From: an uncultured Oscillospiraceae bacterium
GTDB taxonomy: Bacteria; Bacillota; Clostridia; Oscillospirales; Oscillospiraceae
Reading direction: 5' to 3'
Assembly (NCBI GenBank): GCA_934621665.1
Contig: CAKTUT010000036.1
Location: forward strand, 1 to 12,602
DNA: 12,602 nucleotides
In this document: positions 7,615 through 12,602 of the stretch, piece by piece
Layout of the letters: each line of letters opens with the position of its first letter
How positions within the stretch are numbered: the first letter of the stretch is position 1
Made by a program: the position numbers and the translations under genes
Notes under the pieces: model-generated
Databases searched by the model: none
What the model was told of the DNA's origin: nothing
The model's input: only the letters and a program-made list of their open reading frames with translations

Positions 7615-9666
7615 ATGGCTTCTTATAATCTGAATGAAATCCTGAAAGCCAAAAAGGCGCAGGAAAATAAGAATACCGACAGCGAAGTCCATCTGGATGA
7701 CGTGTCCCGTGTCAAGGTGCTCTCTCCCGGGCGTCAGGTTTTCAAGCGCTTCATGCGCAACCATCTGGCGATCTTTGGCGCGGCGGTTCTGATTCTGATG
7801 TTCGTGTTCTCGTTCCTCGGCCCGATCTTCTACGCCTATGGGCAGACACAGATCTTCTATAAGTATGAGGCACAGAACGTCGATTACGGTCTGGCAAAGG
7901 AAAACACCACCTATAACGGCTATGTGCTCGACGGCAGCGTTGAGCTTGGCATGCACGCCAAGAACAACATGAACAGCAGCATCAAGTACATGATCGAGAA
8001 CAACCTTGACGAGTACATGTTCGCGTCGGACGACGAGTTTTACGCAGTTAAGCGGCTCGGCGACAACATCTACACGCTTGGCAAGGCTGATTCGCAGAAG
8101 GTCTGCGAGTTCGGTGAGACCCAGACGTTTATCGGCACGTATGCGATGCTTGGCAAGACCATGACGTATGAGGGCGACGCGCTTGACACCAATTTTGAGG
8201 CGGAGCTTGCCAAGGCCTGCAAGGGCAACGGCGGCGAGTTTGAGTATAACGGTGTTGTCTATACCTGCACCAAGGGCAGCGCAGTCAAGACATATGACGT
8301 CTATGGCCGCGCAAGCGATGCGTTCCAGTTTACGGGCGCAGACCTTGGTGAGGAGTTCAAGACTGCCGCCATGGACGCTGCCGAAAGCGGCGATGTGTTT
8401 ACAGTGGGTGGCAAGGACTACATCGTCCTGACCGAGGACTCGACCAGCACCGGCTATGAGCTGTCCGACGTGCACGAGGCCATGGTTTACTCGCGCTTTG
8501 TCATTGATATGTTCCAGGCGGGCAGCACCGTCTCTGAGCAGTTCCGTACCGGCGCGCTGATGGCAGCCTATTCCACCGGCAAGTTCACTGCCGATGGTCA
8601 GGACTACACCGTCATGCCGGAGGGCGACGATGAGGTTCTGGTTATCCGCGACGCAGCCGGCAGCGAGGTCGGCGAGTTCAGTACGTTTGCCATCCGCCGC
8701 TATAACGGCGACGATACGATGGAGTACGGCTTGAAGAACGCGCTTCGTGACGCGATTGCTGCTATGCTCGATCAGAATCAGAAGAGCGCCACGCTCGTCT
8801 ACGCACTGCCGCGCCAAAACGAGGCCGGTGAGTACGATTATAACGAGGACGGCTCGCTCAACTATAACGACACCACGATGAAGATCGCCCAGAAAGACAC
8901 GGGTGAGTTCATCATCAACTGCGACCAGATTATCTATCAGATTGACCGCTATGCGTCGCCCTCCAGCGCACATATCCTTGGTACCGACGGCGACGGCTTT
9001 GACGTCATGTCGCGTATTATGTACGGCGGCCGTATCTCGCTGATGGTCGGCTTTGTGGTCGTGTTCCTTGAAATTTTCCTTGGCATCATCATGGGCGGCC
9101 TGGCCGGCTACTATGGCGGCTGGGTGGACAACCTGATCATGCGACTGGTTGATATCTTCTACTGCCTGCCGTCGATGCCGATTATGATCATCCTCGGCGC
9201 AATGATGGACGCCATGCGTATGAGCACCTATGTCCGACTGATGGTCATGATGGCAGCGCTCGGTGTTATGGGCTGGGCCGGTGTTGCGCGTATGGTCCGC
9301 GGCCAGATTTTGTCTCTGCGTGAGCAGGAGTTCATGGTTGCAACGGAAGCCACCGGTATCCGCGTCAAGGATCGCATTTTCCGCCATCTTGTCCCGAACG
9401 TCATGCCGCAGCTGATTGTCATTGCTACTATGGGCATGGGTGGCGTTATCCTGACCGAGTCCACGCTGTCCTACCTTGGCCTTGGCGTCAAGCACCCGCT
9501 GGCAACGTGGGGCACGATCATCAACTCTGTTTCCTCGGCCTCCGCAATGGCTCACTATGCGCACATTTGGATTCCTGTTGGCCTGCTCATCTGCCTGACC
9601 GTTATCGCGTTCAACTTCGTCGGCGACGGTCTGCGTGATGCGTATGACCCCAAGGCAAAACGATAA
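7615..9666 (+). CDS. oppC: Peptide ABC transporter permease, OppC/DppC type, with a large extracytoplasmic insert
   Basis: The second permease subunit has 683 residues, against about 280-320 normally. An N-terminal cytoplasmic part is followed by TM1 (about 51-73). The family motif after TM1, here ILGTDGDGFDVMSRIMYG, does not appear until about residue 454. Between them lie about 370 polar residues predicted outside the membrane. They contain three copies of a repeat that starts at F194, F248 and F310 and shares the ending F-x3-G-x2-Y. The C-terminal part is an ordinary OppC: helices near 474-500, 509-530, 540-562, 600-622 and 647-668, an EAA loop starting EFMVATEATGI (572), and the terminal GDGLRDAYDP. 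The frame is open throughout with uniform codon use, so this is not an assembly fusion. AGGGAGG (7602-7608) sets the start. Confidence 0.93.
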   Translation: MASYNLNEILKAKKAQENKNTDSEVHLDDVSRVKVLSPGRQVFKRFMRNHLAIFGAAVLILMFVFSFLGPIFYAYGQTQIFYKYEAQNVDYGLAKENTTYNGYVLDGSVELGMHAKNNMNSSIKYMIENNLDEYMFASDDEFYAVKRLGDNIYTLGKADSQKVCEFGETQTFIGTYAMLGKTMTYEGDALDTNFEAELAKACKGNGGEFEYNGVVYTCTKGSAVKTYDVYGRASDAFQFTGADLGEEFKTAAMDAAESGDVFTVGGKDYIVLTEDSTSTGYELSDVHEAMVYSRFVIDMFQAGSTVSEQFRTGALMAAYSTGKFTADGQDYTVMPEGDDEVLVIRDAAGSEVGEFSTFAIRRYNGDDTMEYGLKNALRDAIAAMLDQNQKSATLVYALPRQNEAGEYDYNEDGSLNYNDTTMKIAQKDTGEFIINCDQIIYQIDRYASPSSAHILGTDGDGFDVMSRIMYGGRISLMVGFVVVFLEIFLGIIMGGLAGYYGGWVDNLIMRLVDIFYCLPSMPIMIILGAMMDAMRMSTYVRLMVMMAALGVMGWAGVARMVRGQILSLREQEFMVATEATGIRVKDRIFRHLVPNVMPQLIVIATMGMGGVILTESTLSYLGLGVKHPLATWGTIINSVSSASAMAHYAHIWIPVGLLICLTVIAFNFVGDGLRDAYDPKAKR

Positions 9667-9671
9667 GGAGG
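9665..9671 (+). promoter_or_regulatory. Ribosome binding site deciding the oppD start
   Basis: AAGGAGG overlaps the oppC stop codon and lies 8 nt before the ATG at 9680. Upstream in-frame ATGs at 9635 and 9638 fall inside oppC without such a site and are rejected as starts. Confidence 0.85.
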
Positions 9672-9679
9672 GTTTGGAA

Positions 9680-10861
9680 ATGGCTGATAAGAAAAATTCT
9701 TCCTATATTTCCGGCAGTGATTCCCGGAAAATCTCGCGCTTCAACCGCCGCGTCACCAAGAAGCTGGAGGCTGACCGCGCGAACGCCAATAAAGACCCTG
9801 CGCTGTATACCACGACGATGAAGGACGAGAACAACATTGTTGAGTTTGACAATGTCTGCACCTACTTCTTCACGGACGTTGGCACGGTCAAGGCCGTTGA
9901 CGGCGTCAGCTTCAACATTCCCAAGCACTCCACCGTCGGTGTTGTCGGCGAGTCGGGCTGCGGCAAGTCCGTTACCAGCCTGTCGCTGATGCAGCTGCTT
10001 CAGAGACCGAGCGGCCAGACGGTTGGCGGCGAAATCCGCTTCAATATCGGCGACGGCAAAGCGCTGAATATTGTCAACACGCCCACGGCGAAGATGCAGG
10101 AGCTGCGCGGCAACTATATGTCGATGATCTTCCAGGAGCCTATGACGTCGCTGAACCCGGTGTTCCGCATCGGTGATCAGGTTGACGAGGTTACCATGCT
10201 CCACAATCCTGAGATGTCCAAGGAGGACGTCAAGGCAAGAACGCTTGAGATGCTGGAGCTCGTCGGTATCGCAAACAAAGAGGGCGTGTACAAAATGTAC
10301 CCGCATGAGCTGTCCGGCGGTATGCGTCAGCGTATCATGATTGCCATTGCGCTTGCGTGTTCGCCCAGCCTGATTATTGCGGACGAACCCACCACGGCGC
10401 TTGATGTTACGATTCAGGCACAGATCCTTGACCTGCTCCAGAATCTGAAAGACAAGCTCAACTCCTCCATCATGCTCATCACGCATGACCTTGGCGTTGT
10501 TGCCGGTATGGCCGACTATGTTGTCGTCATGTATGCCGGCCGCGTGGTGGAAAAGGGCACGGCGGACGATATTTTCCATCATCCCGCGCATCCCTATACC
10601 ATCGGCCTGATGAAGTCCAAACCCGTTGTCGGCAAAAAGGTTGACGAGCTGTACAACATCCCCGGCAGCGTGCCGAACCCGGTTGATATGCCGAACTACT
10701 GCTATTTCCGTGACCGCTGCGAAATGCGCTGCGAGCACTGCGACGGCAAATATCCGCCTGAAATCAAGATCAGCGACACGCACTACGTTTCGTGCTATCG
10801 CTTCATCGACGAGGGCGAGATCATGCATTATCCCAAACCTGTGAATGTGGAGGAGCTTTGA
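9680..10861 (+). CDS. oppD: Peptide ABC transporter ATP-binding protein, OppD/DppD type
   Basis: This 393-residue ATPase drives peptide import. In order it shows Walker A GESGCGKS (90-97), Q-loop Gln152 in IFQEPMTSLNP, signature LSGGMRQ (211-217), Walker B with D235-E236 (IIADEPTTALD), and H-loop His269. The C-terminal oligopeptide-transporter extension keeps four or more Cys (341, 347, 351, 354, 372), the region reported to bind a [4Fe-4S] cluster in OppD/DppD proteins. The first 50 residues form an unusual polar, Lys/Arg-rich extension before the ABC fold. It begins 13 nt after oppC and ends one base before the oppF start, so it is tightly coupled within the operon. Confidence 0.95.
   Translation: MADKKNSSYISGSDSRKISRFNRRVTKKLEADRANANKDPALYTTTMKDENNIVEFDNVCTYFFTDVGTVKAVDGVSFNIPKHSTVGVVGESGCGKSVTSLSLMQLLQRPSGQTVGGEIRFNIGDGKALNIVNTPTAKMQELRGNYMSMIFQEPMTSLNPVFRIGDQVDEVTMLHNPEMSKEDVKARTLEMLELVGIANKEGVYKMYPHELSGGMRQRIMIAIALACSPSLIIADEPTTALDVTIQAQILDLLQNLKDKLNSSIMLITHDLGVVAGMADYVVVMYAGRVVEKGTADDIFHHPAHPYTIGLMKSKPVVGKKVDELYNIPGSVPNPVDMPNYCYFRDRCEMRCEHCDGKYPPEIKISDTHYVSCYRFIDEGEIMHYPKPVNVEEL
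10849..10855 (+). promoter_or_regulatory. Ribosome binding site deciding the oppF start
   Basis: GGAGGAG lies inside the last codons of oppD, 7 nt before the ATG at 10863. The GTG at 10845 that opens a longer frame lies upstream of this site and is rejected. Confidence 0.8.
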
Positions 10862-10862
10862 T

Positions 10863-11990
10863 ATGGCTAATACACAAAACAACGTGCAAGACGCTTATAT
10901 CGCCTCCGGCTTTGACGGTGCGGAAAACGATCCGCAGTATCTGCTGGTCGTCAAGAACCTGAAAAAATACTTCCCCATCAAGTCCAGCTTCTTCAAAATG
11001 ACCGTTGGCAACGTCAAGGCGGTTGACGGCGCGTCGTTTAAGATTAAGCGCGGTACGACCATGGGTCTGGTCGGCGAGTCCGGCTGCGGCAAGTCCACCA
11101 TTGGCCGTACCATCCTGCGCCTGCAGGATAAGACCGAGGGTGAGGTTTACTTCAACGGACAGGAAATCTTCTCGCTCAGCAAGGAAGAACTCCGCAAGCT
11201 CCGTCCGCAGATTCAGATCATCTTCCAGGACCCGTATTCCAGCCTTTCTCCGCGTCTGCCTGTCGGTGAAATCATCGGCGAGGCCGTCCGTGAGCACGGC
11301 ATCGTTCCACCCGAGGAGTATGACGACTATATCTCCCGCGTTATGGAGGCCTGCGGCCTGCCGGCCTATTATAAGAGCCGCTATCCGCACGAATTCTCCG
11401 GCGGCCAGCGCCAGAGAATCTGCATCGCTCGCGCGCTTGCACTGAACCCCGACTTTATCCTCTGCGACGAACCGGTTTCCGCGCTGGACGTGTCGATTCA
11501 GGCACAGATCATTAACCTCCTGCGTGACCTGCAAAAAGAATTCGGCCTGACGTACCTGTTCATTTCGCACGACCTGTCCGTCGTTGAGCATATCTCCGAC
11601 ACAGTTGGCGTTATGTATTTGGGCAACATGGTTGAGTTTGCCCCCACTGATAAGCTCTACGCCAGACCGATGCACCCGTACACCGAGGCACTGTTCTCGG
11701 CCATTCCCGTGCCCGATCCCGACTATAAGATGGAGCGTATCATCCTTGAGGGCAGCATTCCCTCGCCGGCGAATCCCCCCTCAGGCTGCAAGTTCCACAC
11801 GCGCTGCCGCAAGTGCATGGAGATCTGCAAGTACGTTCAGCCGGACTTCAAGGAGCTTGAGCCGGAGCACTTCTGTGCCTGCCACCTGTATAACACCCCC
11901 GAGCGCAACGAAGAGCTGAAAGCCGTTATGGAAGAAGCAATCCGCGCAATTGAGGAAGAAAAGGCCAAGGCAGAAAAGGGCAAAAAGTAA
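10863..11990 (+). CDS. oppF: Peptide ABC transporter ATP-binding protein, OppF/DppF type
   Basis: This 375-residue protein is the second ATPase of the importer and pairs with OppD. Motifs: Walker A GESGCGKS (71-78), Q-loop Gln122 in [12 protein letters not shown], signature FSGGQRQ (178-184), Walker B D202-E203 ([11 protein letters not shown]), and H-loop His236. The C-terminal peptide-transporter region has the Cys set C309, C315, C318, C322, C338 and C340. After it comes a tail of about 30 residues, rich in Glu, Lys and Ala, probably helical and ending KAEKGKK, which is longer than usual. Its stop codon overlaps the ATG of the next small gene by one base (TAATG), pointing to translational coupling. 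Confidence 0.95.
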   Translation: MANTQNNVQDAYIASGFDGAENDPQYLLVVKNLKKYFPIKSSFFKMTVGNVKAVDGASFKIKRGTTMGLVGESGCGKSTIGRTILRLQDKTEGEVYFNGQEIFSLSKEELRKLRPQIQIIFQDPYSSLSPRLPVGEIIGEAVREHGIVPPEEYDDYISRVMEACGLPAYYKSRYPHEFSGGQRQRICIARALALNPDFILCDEPVSALDVSIQAQIINLLRDLQKEFGLTYLFISHDLSVVEHISDTVGVMYLGNMVEFAPTDKLYARPMHPYTEALFSAIPVPDPDYKMERIILEGSIPSPANPPSGCKFHTRCRKCMEICKYVQPDFKELEPEHFCACHLYNTPERNEELKAVMEEAIRAIEEEKAKAEKGKK

Positions 11991-12247
11991 TGGCAAGAAA
12001 CCGCAGACCGAAAGAGTATGAGGACGACGACGGCCGCAGCTACGCGAATATGAACGTAGAGGGAATGCCGTGGTATCGCCCCGAGCAGGAAAACGTCCCG
12101 GAGAACCGGGAGAAAATCGAGCTGACACCTGCGGAAACGCGGTCGGCAATCTGGGGCGCGCTGAAAGCGGCGCTTCTGGTTGCGGGTGTTTTTGCGCTGG
12201 TATTTTTCCTGTTCATCCTGTTCTGCGACGTTGTCTGGTTCAAATGA
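11990..12247 (+). CDS. Small single-helix membrane protein coupled to oppF, function unknown
   Basis: The 85-residue protein has a charged N-terminal part of about 50 residues (RNRRPKEYEDDDGR, later PWYRPEQENVPENREK) and one hydrophobic helix at about 59-82, with only a few residues after it. It has no signal-peptide pattern, so it is probably anchored by its C-terminus with the charged part inside. Its ATG overlaps the oppF TAA by one base, with only a weak AAAAGGG site (11974-11980) upstream, so translation most likely follows from oppF. It is the last gene before the operon terminator. I do not recognise a family. An accessory role in the transporter is suggested by position only. Confidence 0.75.
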   Translation: MARNRRPKEYEDDDGRSYANMNVEGMPWYRPEQENVPENREKIELTPAETRSAIWGALKAALLVAGVFALVFFLFILFCDVVWFK

Positions 12248-12249
12248 AA

Positions 12250-12280
12250 CAAACCCCCGCTGCATCGCAGCGGGGGTTTG
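12250..12280 (+). terminator. Rho-independent terminator of the opp operon
   Basis: A perfect 14-bp stem (12250-12263 with 12267-12280) carries five consecutive C:G pairs and a 3-nt loop, ATC. The right arm ends GGGGGTTTG and is followed by CTT. It lies just after the stop of the last operon gene. The T-tract is short and mostly within the stem, so some read-through is possible. AAAC on the left side means it could also act in the reverse direction. Confidence 0.8.
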
Positions 12281-12452
12281 CTTATACTTGGGACTCAGTT
12301 TTTTGCTCCTTGCAGGGGCAAACGACGCAGCCCGCCCATACAAATCGGATTTTGACTACAGAGCATAACCGAAAACTGCTTCTGACAACCGACTACTGGA
12401 TGTAGAATACGCATCAACACCGAAATGATCGGAGTGCTTATACTGATATTCA
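12281..12452. other. Intergenic stretch with no recognised gene
   Basis: No convincing reading frame, tRNA or promoter was found. There is a small imperfect hairpin at 12303-12321 (TTGCTCC with GGGGCAA, one G:T pair). The 10-mer TGCTTATACT occurs twice, at 12279 and 12435; each copy contains the -10-like TATACT but lacks a -35. Confidence 0.5.
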
Positions 12453-12489
12453 ATTAAAAACTTTCATTCATGGAATGGAAGTTTTTAAT
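12453..12489. repeat. AT-rich 17-bp hairpin, first of a cluster of four
   Basis: Arms 12453-12469 and 12473-12489 pair over 17 positions with one G:T wobble, closing on a 3-nt loop. The left arm starts ATTAAAAAC and the right arm ends GTTTTTAAT, so it could serve as a weak, low-GC terminator in either direction. Confidence 0.7.
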
Positions 12490-12510
12490 ATGAAGATCAT
12501 TATGAGACGA

Positions 12511-12589
12511 GATTCCGTGATTTTATCAAAATCACGGAATCGGTTTCGCCAAAGGCGGAACCTTTCTGATTAAAGAATTTAATCAGAAA
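12511..12589. repeat. Three directly abutting hairpins, each with a 3-nt loop
   Basis: Hairpin A: 12511-12524 with 12528-12541, a perfect 14 bp, loop ATC. Hairpin B: 12542-12550 with 12554-12562, 9 bp with one G:T wobble, loop AAA. Hairpin C: 12563-12574 with 12578-12589, a perfect 12 bp, loop GAA. There is no base between consecutive hairpins. The arms differ in sequence, so these are not copies of one unit. The arrangement suggests a structured RNA, a dispersed palindromic repeat element, or a protein-bound DNA site. No gene can be assigned. Confidence 0.75.
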
Positions 12590-12602
12590 ATAGTATTACA
12601 AA

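Noticed and set aside
7393..9564. 723-residue open frame on the - strand opposite oppC, and a 423-residue one at 9611-10882 opposite oppD
   Set aside because: Both lie against clearly recognised transporter genes. Their His/Asp/Val-rich products show no domain and no ribosome site context; they are codon-bias shadows.
12352..12380. TTGACT as a possible -35 in the tail region
   Set aside because: No -10-like sequence lies at 16-18 bp downstream, and no gene follows within the window.
12490..12573. 27-codon Arg-rich open frame with a GGAAG sequence 8 nt upstream, running through the hairpin cluster
   Set aside because: It is short, and its codons are set by the inverted repeats. Nothing distinguishes it from chance without conservation data, so it is not listed as a gene.
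12590..12602. TTAC near the window edge next to hairpins, as an IS200/IS605 end
   Set aside because: A four-base match is expected often by chance, and no transposase is visible. It is kept only as one hypothesis for the hairpin cluster.

Overview
The window looks like chromosomal DNA of a low-to-mid GC Gram-positive anaerobe, most likely class Clostridia and possibly an Oscillospiraceae relative. The support is AGGAGG-type ribosome binding sites, sigma-A promoters with an extended -10 (TGC before TATGNT), a lipoprotein-type solute-binding protein, and the style of the proteins. The genus cannot be fixed from sequence reading alone. All recognised genes are on the + strand.

Positions 1-1532 hold the end of a cell-surface acylation pair: the C-terminal part of an MBOAT (AlgI/DltB-like) acyltransferase, then its usual partner, a membrane-anchored SGNH-like protein. 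A 141-nt gap follows, with a strong inverted repeat that overlaps a good promoter. Next comes an M3-family oligoendopeptidase (1674-3365), and then a four-helix membrane protein of unknown function (3527-4075) with its own near-consensus promoter.

Positions 4151-12247 form a complete oligopeptide/dipeptide-type ABC importer operon: binding lipoprotein (oppA-like), two permeases (oppB-like, oppC-like), two ATPases (oppD-like, oppF-like), and a small single-helix membrane protein whose ATG overlaps the oppF stop codon. A 12-bp perfect hairpin separates the binding-protein gene from the permease genes, which could let the binding protein be made in excess. A 14-bp hairpin after the last gene is the likely operon terminator. 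Peptides imported by this system could be cut by the cytosolic M3 peptidase encoded just upstream; this is inferred from proximity.

Two things stand out. First, the OppC-like permease is 683 residues, about twice the usual length, because about 370 residues are inserted outside the membrane after the first helix; this insert contains three copies of a short repeat. The binding protein is also enlarged, with an extra acidic segment of about 120-140 residues. Second, the gene-free tail (12453-12589) contains four consecutive hairpins, each with a 3-nt loop, the last three directly abutting. This may be a structured repeat element or RNA. I did not find CRISPR, transposase, tRNA or rRNA genes, and the rest reads as ordinary chromosome.
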